Both the position numbers and the translations under genes were made by a program. Below the pieces are notes generated by a model. It was not told where the DNA came from. It did no database searches and saw only the letters and a program-made list of their open reading frames with translations. Positions 6,817 to 12,896 of a stretch of 12,896 nt of DNA are shown here, piece by piece; the stretch's first letter is position 1, and every line of letters starts with the position of its first letter. The stretch is from Phycisphaerae bacterium (GTDB lineage: Bacteria > Planctomycetota > Phycisphaerae > UBA1845 > PWPN01). Where the stretch lies: assembly GCA_035384605.1 (NCBI GenBank), contig DAOOIV010000135.1, positions 1-12,896 of the forward strand, written 5' to 3'.

Positions 6817-8034
6817 CTATCCAATCTGCTTGCCCAGCAGGCGGGCCACCTCGACGCAATCCTTGTCCCCGCGGCCGGAGAGGTTGATCACGATGCTGAA
6901 ATCGCGGGGGAAGCTCTTGGCGATGTTGATCACGTGGGCGACGGCGTGGGCGCTCTCCAGTGCGGGGATCATGCCTTCGGTTTCGCTCAGCATGGTAAAG
7001 GCGTCCAAGGCTTCCTGGTCAGTGACGGCGACATAGTCGGCGCGGCCGGCGTCTTTCCATTGCGAGTGGACCGGTCCAACGCCGGGGTAGTCAAGCCCGG
7101 CCGAGACCGAGTGTACGGGCAGCGTCTGGCCGTCTTCATCCTGAAGGACATAGGTGTACATGCCATGGAGCACACCGGGTGAACCTTTGCAGAGGGTGGC
7201 GGAATGCCGGTCGGTATTGAGTCCTTCGCCGCCGGCCTCGACGCCGACGAGTCGCACGGACTTATCTTCGATGAAGGGATAGAAGATTCCGGCCGCGTTG
7301 CTCCCGCCGCCGACGCAGGCGACGATCATATCGGGCAGCTTGCCTTCGCGTTCGAGGAACTGCTGCCGTGTTTCGCGTCCGACAATGGCCTGGAAGTCGC
7401 GAACGATCATTGGGAACGGGTGGGGGCCCATCACGCTGCCGATGATGTAGTGCGTGTTCTGGACGCTGCTCATCCAATCGCGCATGGCCTCGTTGATCGC
7501 GTCCTTGAGGGTCTTCTGGCCGCTGTTGACCGAGACGACATGGGTGCCGAGCAGTTCCATACGGAACACATTGAGTTTCTGGCGGCGGACGTCTTCGGCG
7601 CCCATGTAGACGACGCACTCCAGGCCGAAGACAGCGGCGGCTGTGGCGGTGGCTACGCCGTGCATGCCGGCGCCGGTCTCGGCGATGACGCGTTTCTTGC
7701 CCATGCGTACGGCCAGAAGGGCCTGGCCGAGGGTGTTGTTGATCTTGTGCGAGCCGGTGTGGTTCAGGTCCTCGCGCTTGAAGTAGATTCGTGCGCCGCC
7801 GAGGCGGTCGGTCAAGCGGCGGGCGAAGTAGAGTGGGCTGGGCCGGCCGACATAGTGCTTGAGATAGCCCTCCAACTCGGCCCAGAAGGCGGGGTCCTTG
7901 CGGGCCCGATCGTATTCTTCCTCAAGTTGGTGAATCGCGCCCATGAGCGTTTCGGGGACATATTGTCCGCCGTAGGGGCCGAACCGGCCGTGGGCGTCGG
8001 GAACATCGGTCAGATTCGACTGCGTCGTCGTCAT
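6817..8034 (-). CDS. trpB: Tryptophan synthase beta subunit
   Basis: TrpB joins indole and L-serine into L-tryptophan with pyridoxal phosphate, normally as part of the cytoplasmic alpha2beta2 complex. The protein (405 residues, usual length) shows GRFGPYGGQYVPETLM near the start, the PLP-lysine motif NHTGSHKINN (Lys97), the phosphate loop GGGSNAAG (242-249) and C-terminal LSGRGDKD. Two usual motifs are altered: ETGAGQHG reads ETGAGMHG (Met124), and GPEH/GPQH reads GPVH. The frame begins at ATG 8064, but I prefer ATG 8034: GGAG lies 5 bases before it, and a TATAAT box at 8073-8078 would put the first base of mRNA near 8066. No trpA or other trp gene is nearby; a decayed mobile element lies downstream. 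Confidence 0.95.
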   Translation of the reverse strand: MTTTQSNLTDVPDAHGRFGPYGGQYVPETLMGAIHQLEEEYDRARKDPAFWAELEGYLKHYVGRPSPLYFARRLTDRLGGARIYFKREDLNHTGSHKINNTLGQALLAVRMGKKRVIAETGAGMHGVATATAAAVFGLECVVYMGAEDVRRQKLNVFRMELLGTHVVSVNSGQKTLKDAINEAMRDWMSSVQNTHYIIGSVMGPHPFPMIVRDFQAIVGRETRQQFLEREGKLPDMIVACVGGGSNAAGIFYPFIEDKSVRLVGVEAGGEGLNTDRHSATLCKGSPGVLHGMYTYVLQDEDGQTLPVHSVSAGLDYPGVGPVHSQWKDAGRADYVAVTDQEALDAFTMLSETEGMIPALESAHAVAHVINIAKSFPRDFSIVINLSGRGDKDCVEVARLLGKQIG

Positions 8035-8072
8035 TTGGGCTCCGATCCGAGGGTTCAAAACCATCTGGCAAG

Positions 8073-8101
8073 ATTATAACCGGGGGGCGGGAAATGACGA
8101 A
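8073..8101 (-). promoter_or_regulatory. Predicted trpB promoter
   Basis: On the minus strand a perfect TATAAT (8078-8073) stands 17 bases after a weak TTCGTC (8101-8096). Transcription would start near 8066, giving a leader of about 30 bases before the chosen ATG at 8034. No leader peptide or attenuator fits in so short a leader. Confidence 0.5.
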
Positions 8102-8194
8102 TGTCGAAATCCGGATGACGAAGGCCGAAGTGGAGGCAGAGTGGCTCCCGGCTTGATTCCGCCTTCCGCCTTCATCCTTTCCCCTGAACCCTGA
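8092..8194. repeat. Short-period degenerate intergenic repeats
   Basis: Between trpB and the hydrolase gene lie AATGACGAATGTCGAAATCC and GGATGACGAAGGCCGAAG, an imperfect (A)TGACGAA/GTCGAA repeat. At 8159-8197 there are pairs of CCGCCTT and TGAACCC (CTGAACCCTGAACCC). These words run up to the hydrolase stop codon. They look like dispersed low-complexity spacer sequence. Confidence 0.5.
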
Positions 8195-8197
8195 ACC

Positions 8198-8938
8198 CTA
8201 TGGTTTCGGCATCGGAAACTCTTTTTCCAGCCGGGCATCATGCTGCGGGATGATGACGTCCGCTTCACGGCGGAACCGGGCCATGGCCTGAAAGACCTCG
8301 GCCAGGTTGCAGAAGAAGCCGATGGGCCAGTCTTCCTCGATGTGCTTGTAGAAGAAGCAGATGTCGCTGGTGAGGCAGGTTCGCGGGCCGAGCTTAGTGG
8401 GCAGGATGACGGATTGCTGGCCGGGGGTGTGGCCGCCGACGAGGATGAGCTTCAGACCGGGCAGGATCTCGGCGTCGCCGTCGATGATTTCCAGCCGCCT
8501 GCTCAGGTCGCCGGTCAGTCGGTCGATCATGCCGGGCGCGTAGGCGGCCGTGAACCACGGGTGGGGCGGGTAGAGGGCCGTCTCGTATTCTCTCTTCTGC
8601 AAGTACAAGCGGGCATTGGGGAACAGGTCCACCGAGTTGGACAGGTGGTCGAAATGCAGGTGGCTGACGATGACGTGTTCGATGGAGCGCGGGTCCACGC
8701 GGATTTGTTTGAGCCGTTCGGCCGGGGTCCAGCCGGGTTGCTGGATCATCGTGGGCATGAAGCCCTTGCTGTCGGCCCGATCGAAGCCCGTGTCGAGCAG
8801 GATCCGCGTGCCTGCTCCTTCAATGTACCAGAAATAGAAGTAGGTGGAGTACGTCTTGTCGAAGTCGCGAACAAAGAACATCTTCGGGCCCTGTTCGGTG
8901 TGACACTCGCCGACCTTGAGGGGAAGTAGCGTGTACAT
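8198..8938 (-). CDS. Metallo-beta-lactamase-fold hydrolase, N-acyl-homoserine-lactonase-like
   Basis: The 246-residue protein has the dinuclear zinc site of the MBL fold: HLHFDH (His93, His95, Asp97, His98), His170 in VGGHTPGQ, Asp192 in LTSDICF and His233 in PQHD. Length, the HxHFDH form and the GHTPGQQS element fit the AiiA/AttM lactonase group better than glyoxalase II or beta-lactamases. It has no signal peptide, so it is probably cytoplasmic. The substrate could be an acyl-homoserine lactone, another lactone or a different ester; the sequence does not decide. The ATG at 8938 has GGGAG six bases upstream. It follows the PPIase lipoprotein gene by 74 bp on the same strand, and a short co-transcribed unit is possible. 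Confidence 0.82.
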   Translation of the reverse strand: MYTLLPLKVGECHTEQGPKMFFVRDFDKTYSTYFYFWYIEGAGTRILLDTGFDRADSKGFMPTMIQQPGWTPAERLKQIRVDPRSIEHVIVSHLHFDHLSNSVDLFPNARLYLQKREYETALYPPHPWFTAAYAPGMIDRLTGDLSRRLEIIDGDAEILPGLKLILVGGHTPGQQSVILPTKLGPRTCLTSDICFFYKHIEEDWPIGFFCNLAEVFQAMARFRREADVIIPQHDARLEKEFPMPKP

Positions 8939-8961
8939 GCCCGACTCCCGTGTGAGTTGTC

Positions 8962-9015
8962 GGTTCTCAGGTTTCAGTTCTCAGTTTTCTGTCACTGACC
9001 ACTGATGACTGATCA
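8962..9015. repeat. Short-period degenerate repeat reaching into a stop codon
   Basis: Words TTCTCAG, TTTCAG, TTCTCAG and TTTTCTG are followed by CACTGACCACTGATGACTGATCACGG, an imperfect 7-8 base period. The run fills most of the 74-bp gap between the hydrolase and the PPIase lipoprotein genes and includes the TGA stop (9015-9013) of the latter. Confidence 0.55.
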
Positions 9016-10098
9016 CGGACCACTTCTCCCCGTTCGGTGCCTCTCTCGATACTGCCGGGCGAGCTCTTCGTTGCGAACGTCGACGGTGGCGGCCTGAAAG
9101 AGCTCTGCTTCGAGGTCCTGTTCCCGCTGCTGGATCAGCCTGTCGATCAACTTGCGGCGCAGGGCGGCGCGGTCGGCATTTTCGAAGCCGACGTCGCTGG
9201 CCGGGAATCGCCGCTCAAGCCGGATAATGTGGTAGACATTGCCGTCTCGGATCGCCTCGGACACCTCGCCGGGCTTGAGTTTGAAGGCCGCTTCCCGCAA
9301 CAGGGGGGTGACGCCGGGGTCATTGCGGGTGAACGGGCGCGCCAAGCCGCCTTGAGCGGCGGTGACCGGGTTTTCGCTCATCTGCCTGGCGATCAGCTCG
9401 AAGTCCTTGTTCGCCGCGAGCAGGGCTCTCACTCGCGTTGCGGCGGCGAGGGATCCCACCTGGATGTGCCTGACCTGGACCTTCTCGCCGTAGTCCTGGT
9501 CGTATTCGTTTCGGAGCATGTCTTCGGAGATGGTGGTTTTGGCGACCTCGGCCTCAGCGATTTTTCGCAGGTATGCTTTTTGCTCCATGCGAGTGTCCCA
9601 CTCGCGGCGGGAGATGTTTTTGGCTGCGAGGAACTCGTCGAGCAGTCGTTGGGCTTCGCGGGCATCGAGCACTCGGGCATCCGGTTCGACGATCGGAGTA
9701 GCGAGGCGTTTCAAAGATTCCTCGTGCATGGCCCTGACGTCGGCCGGTGTGACCTCCAGGCCGAGGGAGGAGGCCTTCTGCCTGGCAACGGTCAGCAAGA
9801 TCATCTGCTCAAGTTGGGCGAGGCCGTGGCTTTCGATCAGTCGGTTTACGAGCGCTGACCGCGAGAGGGGCTCTCCGTTGACCACTGCGATCGGCTCGGC
9901 GGTGTCGGGCAACTGGTCGGCGGGTTGGCTTTCAAGGTCCGGCAGGGGCTCCAATTTCGGCGGTGCCGGCAGGGGGGGAGGGGGGGATTCCCAGACGTTG
10001 GCAATCGGCGTAGCGACGACCGGCTTGGGTTTGGGCGCACACCCAACCATCGCAGGCAGAAACACGGCGAATGTGCTGATCCAGACGGGGCGAATCAT
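9013..10098 (-). CDS. Lipoprotein with parvulin-type peptidyl-prolyl isomerase domain (SurA/PrsA-like)
   Basis: The likely role is folding of exported proteins at the membrane surface. The 361-residue protein begins MIRPVWISTFAVFLPAMVGC, a short lipoprotein signal with Cys20 as the lipidated residue, followed by a Pro-rich linker (about 37-63). Residues 68-205 form a helical chaperone-like region opening with the SurA-type phrase IAVVNGEPLSRSAL. A parvulin domain spans about 207-296 (VQVRHIQV, DFELIARQMSENP, FKLKPGEVSEAI, YHIIRLERR). A basic helical tail follows. The domain is divergent where GSA..GGDLGW is usual, so isomerase activity is uncertain. The frame is open upstream to 10377, into ispG, but ATG 10098 gives a signal peptide and has AAAGGA five bases upstream. 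The linker is coded by two C7 tracts. Confidence 0.82.
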   Translation of the reverse strand: MIRPVWISTFAVFLPAMVGCAPKPKPVVATPIANVWESPPPPLPAPPKLEPLPDLESQPADQLPDTAEPIAVVNGEPLSRSALVNRLIESHGLAQLEQMILLTVARQKASSLGLEVTPADVRAMHEESLKRLATPIVEPDARVLDAREAQRLLDEFLAAKNISRREWDTRMEQKAYLRKIAEAEVAKTTISEDMLRNEYDQDYGEKVQVRHIQVGSLAAATRVRALLAANKDFELIARQMSENPVTAAQGGLARPFTRNDPGVTPLLREAAFKLKPGEVSEAIRDGNVYHIIRLERRFPASDVGFENADRAALRRKLIDRLIQQREQDLEAELFQAATVDVRNEELARQYRERHRTGRSGP

Positions 10099-10243
10099 CA
10101 CGGTCCTTTCGGAGCGCATGTGAACACAAACGGCAGCTTGGATTGGCAGGTCTTTGCGGCCTCCGGCAGCATCGACCATGCCCCACTTGGAGGGGAAGCT
10201 ATCGGTTGGCGGTCTGCCGGTCAAGACGGGCGGCCCGACCTTT

Positions 10244-10272
10244 TTGACGGTGTTGGCCAGTGGTTCTAGAAT
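10244..10272 (+). promoter_or_regulatory. Predicted ispG promoter
   Basis: TTGACG (10244-10249) and TAGAAT (10267-10272) are separated by exactly 17 bases, each matching the housekeeping sigma consensus at five of six positions. The start would fall near 10279, about 30 bases before the ispG ATG. This rules out the more upstream in-frame ATG at 10260, which lies between the two boxes. Confidence 0.72.
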
Positions 10273-10307
10273 CGGCCGTTGGTCAGCCGGAGCATTGTGA
10301 GGCAGGA

Positions 10308-11429
10308 ATGAGCAGCGATCCGATTCCATCCCGTGCGCGCCGCATGACGCGACAGGTCCGCGTGGGCAAGGTTCCACTCGGCGGGGGGGCTCCGGTCGTC
10401 CTTCAGTCGATGACCAGTACGCTGACTCATGATATCGACGCGACAGTCATGCAGATCAATCGCTTGGCGGAGGCCGGCTGCGATGTGGTACGGGTGGCCG
10501 TTCCGACGAAAGAAGACACGGCCGCGTTGCCGGCGATCATCCGCCAGTCGCCGGTTCCGATCGTGGCAGATGTGCATTTTCATTATGAGCGGGCATTGGA
10601 GGCGATTGAGGCGGGGGCGGCAAAGATCCGGCTTAATCCAGGGAACATCAAGGACCGCAAGCAGGTCAACGAGGTGATTCGGGCCAGCAAGCAGGCGGGC
10701 ATTCCTATTCGCGTGGGGGTGAACGAGGGCAGCATCGTCGAGCGTCAGGACAAGGCGGTCCGGCAGTTGGAGAAACAGGAACTTGCCCGTGATTATCACG
10801 GGAATCTCGTCCAACTGATGGTCCGCAAGTTGGAGGATTACCTGCGCATCTTCGAGGAGAACGGGTTCGAGAACGTTGTTTTGGCGGCCAAGAGCCCCGA
10901 TCCCACGATTGTGATCGACGCTTATCGCGAGATCAGCCGGCGGTTTGATTTTCCGCTGCACCTGGGTGTGACGCACGCCGGGCCGCCGGAGACCGGGAGG
11001 ATCCGGTCCGTGGCGGCGCTGGCGACACTGCTGGCCGAGGGGATCGGCGACACCATACGCATTTCGTATGCCGCCGACCCCATCCACGAGGTCGAAGACG
11101 GCAAGGAATTGCTCTGCTGCCTGGGCCTGCGTCGGCGGACGGGTCCGGAACTGATTGCCTGCCCGACGTGTGGGCGGGTCGAGGTCGATTTGTTGGCGCT
11201 GGTCAGAGAGGTTCGCGAGCGACTGGCGTCGATCAAGGCGCCGATCAGGGTCGCGGTCATGGGCTGCATCGTCAACGGCCCAGGCGAGGCCGAGGGGGCG
11301 GATGTTGCCCTGCTGGCCGGCAAGGGTAAGGCGGTCATCTGTGTCCGAGGCGAACCGGTGCGGACGGTCCCCGAGTCCGAGATGCTCGACGCACTGTATG
11401 AGGCAGTCATGAGTCTCGACGCCCCGTAA
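10308..11429 (+). CDS. ispG: 4-hydroxy-3-methylbut-2-enyl diphosphate synthase (flavodoxin/ferredoxin-dependent)
   Basis: IspG (GcpE) reductively opens methylerythritol cyclodiphosphate to HMBPP, the next-to-last step of the MEP isoprenoid pathway, in the cytoplasm. The protein is 373 residues, the short two-domain bacterial form without the inserted domain. The TIM-barrel part runs to about 270 (VVLQSMTSTLTHD, ADVHFHY, KIRLNPGNI). The iron-sulphur domain has Cys285 and Cys288 (CPTCGR), Cys320 and Glu327 (MGCIVNGPGEA). The spacings 3, 32 and 7 equal those I recall for E. coli Cys270, Cys273, Cys305 and Glu312. One departure is GVTHAG (219-225 region), where GVTEAG is usual. ATG 10308 has GAGG six bases upstream. 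It is divergent from the lipoprotein gene, with 209 bp between the starts. Confidence 0.96.
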   Translation: MSSDPIPSRARRMTRQVRVGKVPLGGGAPVVLQSMTSTLTHDIDATVMQINRLAEAGCDVVRVAVPTKEDTAALPAIIRQSPVPIVADVHFHYERALEAIEAGAAKIRLNPGNIKDRKQVNEVIRASKQAGIPIRVGVNEGSIVERQDKAVRQLEKQELARDYHGNLVQLMVRKLEDYLRIFEENGFENVVLAAKSPDPTIVIDAYREISRRFDFPLHLGVTHAGPPETGRIRSVAALATLLAEGIGDTIRISYAADPIHEVEDGKELLCCLGLRRRTGPELIACPTCGRVEVDLLALVREVRERLASIKAPIRVAVMGCIVNGPGEAEGADVALLAGKGKAVICVRGEPVRTVPESEMLDALYEAVMSLDAP

Positions 11430-11445
11430 GCGCGACTCAACACAG

Positions 11446-11470
11446 CGGGCCCAACTGGGAGCCCGTTTGT
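11446..11470 (+). terminator. Possible ispG terminator
   Basis: CGGGC (11446-11450) pairs with GCCCG (11461-11465), with a further short CC/GG pairing inside, and TTTGT follows. It begins 16 bases after the ispG stop. The T tract is short, so termination may be partial. Confidence 0.4.
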
Positions 11471-11550
11471 CGCCCATTGTCCTGGGCCGCCGGGACGAAG
11501 TTCGGACGCCGTGGCCATAGCCGTCTGTGGCTGATCGCAGTAGCTTGCGG

Positions 11551-11556
11551 TATGAT
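11551..11556 (+). promoter_or_regulatory. Possible -10 box for a leaderless HEPN gene transcript
   Basis: TATGAT (five of six to TATAAT) ends nine bases before the ATG at 11565. The usual spacing would start the RNA at about 11563, at or next to the ATG. No Shine-Dalgarno precedes the ATG (CCAACC). No good -35 is seen, so this is tentative. Confidence 0.35.
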
Positions 11557-11564
11557 GACCAACC

Positions 11565-11981
11565 ATGACAGAAGATTACGTATCAGCCGCCGCGCGTCAC
11601 CTCAGGGACGCAGACACACTGCTTGTGGCAAAGGCTTGGGACAACGCGGCCTACTTGGCTGGTTATATTGGGGAATGTGGCGTCAAGGCGGTCATACAAC
11701 ACGCCGGGTTGTCATTGCGACGGATACATCTTAATGAGGTTAAGCCCGAGCATCTTCTGCTGGCGGCAGACCTGAGTTTTGCTGCCAGACGCTACCCGAT
11801 CGATCTTGACCGGGAGGCTGCCGAACTGTGGCGGCGATGGTCTGTGGCTCTGAGATACGCTCGAACAGGTGAGGTCGATGAACCAGCCTGTCGGACTCTG
11901 CTCGATCGGGCGAAACTCGTGTTTCGAAAAACGGTTGTCCAAATGGTCTTGGATGGAGTGTTGCAGACGGTGCCCAAATGA
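11565..11981 (+). CDS. HEPN-domain-like protein
   Basis: This small, mostly helical protein has 138 residues. Residues 5-46 (DYVSAAARHLRDADTLL, then WDNAAYLAGYIGECGVK) match the first helices of HEPN proteins, whose usual phrase is of the type DNAxYLaGYaxECxLKaxi. A later WxxxxRY (Trp93, Arg97, Tyr98) and the following helix also occur in that family. HEPN domains bind nucleotides or RNA, and many are RNases or toxins of toxin-antitoxin and defence loci. The RNase motif Rx4-6H is not evident here, so it may be a non-catalytic, substrate-binding or adaptor HEPN. Its TGA overlaps the next ATG (ATGA, 11978-11981), which implies translational coupling with the ATPase gene. Its start and promoter appear leaderless. 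Confidence 0.68.
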   Translation: MTEDYVSAAARHLRDADTLLVAKAWDNAAYLAGYIGECGVKAVIQHAGLSLRRIHLNEVKPEHLLLAADLSFAARRYPIDLDREAAELWRRWSVALRYARTGEVDEPACRTLLDRAKLVFRKTVVQMVLDGVLQTVPK

Positions 11982-12896
11982 TTCATTTCGAGGACGTTCT
12001 CCCGACGGCCTTCAAAACGATCAAGAACCACCGGTCCCACGGCTTGATCGAGGAGGTATTGGTTCTCCGGGATTTGCGGGGTCGGGTCAGGCTGTTCCTG
12101 AAAGCCCGGGAAAACAGCGCGGATGAACTTGCCAGTTCTATTGCCGATTTGGCGACCAGCCTGGAGACCTCCCTTGCTCCGTTCTGGGGCGGAGTGCTCG
12201 ACGTCGACCGGCCGAAGAGCGAGTTTTACGCCATTCTTGAGCAGGTACGCTCCGACCGACAGCCTATTGAGCCGCAATCTGAGTTTCCCTGCTGGTGGAT
12301 CGTGGAGCGTTGCGCGGCGAAGTCAGCATGGATGAGCCGCGAGCACAAGCCACCTTGGCCCTTGAACGCTCACACCCCTGCCATAATGGCATTCTACTCG
12401 CACAAGGGTGGCGTTGGCAGGACTACTTGCCTGTGCGCTGCCGCCGTTAATCTTGCGAGAGGCGCGAAGAAGGTGGCGGTCGTTGATCTTGATCTTGAGG
12501 CCCCCGGGCTAGGCACCTTGTTGGCAGACAATCCAGTTGAACATGGGGTAGCCGATTATCTCTTGGAACACCTCGTAGCTGGATCGTCATTCGATCCAGA
12601 TATCAAGGACTATGTCGTAAAGCAGTCGGACAAGGATCTGATCGGCACTGCGGGAGAGCCGATCGTCTGCGTTCCTGTTGGACGTGTCGACGATCACTAC
12701 GTGGAGAAGCTGTCTCGCATCGACTACGAATTGGTTGCGAGCATGACGAATCCAGGGCAGAGCCCCTTAGCCGACCTCTTGCTTCAGCTCAAGCAGGAAT
12801 TCGATCCCGAGTATGTCTTCTTGGACTGCCGTGCAGGTCTCCATGATCTCGGTGGTCTTGCGGGTCAGCGCCTTGCCCGAGCGCAGGTAGAAGGGC
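11978..12896 (+). CDS. ParA/MinD-like ATPase with KGGVGR variant P-loop, partial at right edge
   Basis: 306 residues are visible and the frame is open at the window end. An N-terminal region of about 135 residues (VLVLRDLRGRVRLFLKA, 28-43; CWWIVERC, 105-112) matches nothing I recognise. From residue 137 a deviant Walker A P-loop ATPase begins: IMAFYSHKGGVGRTT (136-150), with signature Lys143 but Arg148 where the P-loop Lys of KGGVGKT would be. It continues with AVVDLDLEAPGLG (167-179) and a Walker B-like YVFLDCRAG (279-287). This is the KGGVGR-variant ParA/MinD-type group, in which VDLDLEAPGL is characteristic. These are not ordinary plasmid or chromosome partition ATPases, and their functions are mostly unknown. 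Translation starts within the HEPN stop (ATGA), so the two products probably act together. G+C is clearly lower than in ispG. Confidence 0.82.
   Translation, partial: MIHFEDVLPTAFKTIKNHRSHGLIEEVLVLRDLRGRVRLFLKARENSADELASSIADLATSLETSLAPFWGGVLDVDRPKSEFYAILEQVRSDRQPIEPQSEFPCWWIVERCAAKSAWMSREHKPPWPLNAHTPAIMAFYSHKGGVGRTTCLCAAAVNLARGAKKVAVVDLDLEAPGLGTLLADNPVEHGVADYLLEHLVAGSSFDPDIKDYVVKQSDKDLIGTAGEPIVCVPVGRVDDHYVEKLSRIDYELVASMTNPGQSPLADLLLQLKQEFDPEYVFLDCRAGLHDLGGLAGQRLARAQVEG

Noticed and set aside
7204..8079. 291-residue plus-strand ORF opposite trpB
   Set aside because: Antisense shadow of trpB, with no domain or translation signal.
10266..11477. 403-residue minus-strand ORF opposite ispG
   Set aside because: Antisense to ispG; Arg-, Asp- and His-rich shadow composition, and it covers the ispG promoter and possible terminator.
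11978..12896. Plasmid or chromosome partition ParA with a parS/parB context
   Set aside because: The P-loop is the KGGVGR variant with a long N-terminal extension, the partner is HEPN-like rather than ParB, and no cluster of parS-like repeats is seen nearby.

Overview
The window is a GC-rich bacterial chromosome segment, most likely from Planctomycetota or a related lineage known mainly from environmental genomes. The lineage call is inference. It rests on the Tat-exported FucI-like protein, the many hairpin-rich intergenic repeats of the kind seen in such genomes, weak or absent Shine-Dalgarno sites at several genes, and wide intergenic gaps. No rRNA, tRNA or CRISPR array was seen.

Layout. 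Bases 1-425 hold no convincing gene apart from a possible C-terminal tail of a + strand gene. They carry a run of strong hairpins and a tandem array of seven 26-bp units. Bases 426-4317 (minus) encode two ABC exporter half-transporters, which together look like a heterodimer with one degenerate and one canonical ATP site. Bases 4318-4743 are non-coding. Bases 4744-6189 (minus) encode a Tat-exported protein with a FucI/AraA-like sugar isomerase domain. Bases 6190-6816 contain a small decayed mobile element: a frameshifted, truncated IS200/REP-associated (Y1) transposase remnant between two inverted REP-like arms. Bases 6817-8034 (minus) encode tryptophan synthase beta (trpB). Bases 8198-8938 (minus) encode a metallo-beta-lactamase-fold hydrolase of lactonase type. 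Bases 9013-10098 (minus) encode a lipoprotein with a parvulin-type peptidyl-prolyl isomerase domain. A divergent intergenic region carries a near-consensus promoter for ispG (10308-11429, plus), an enzyme of the MEP isoprenoid pathway.

The right end (11551-12896, plus) differs from the rest. G+C falls to about 53% in a hand-counted stretch, against about 68% in ispG. A small HEPN-like protein overlaps by ATGA the start of a ParA/MinD-like ATPase with the KGGVGR variant P-loop and an unrecognised N-terminal domain of about 130 residues. The ATPase runs off the window. This coupled pair is the best candidate for an undescribed accessory system, possibly defence or signalling, and its remaining genes probably lie beyond the right edge. 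The other genes are unrelated housekeeping or metabolic functions separated by repeat-rich spacers, with no wider operon logic visible.
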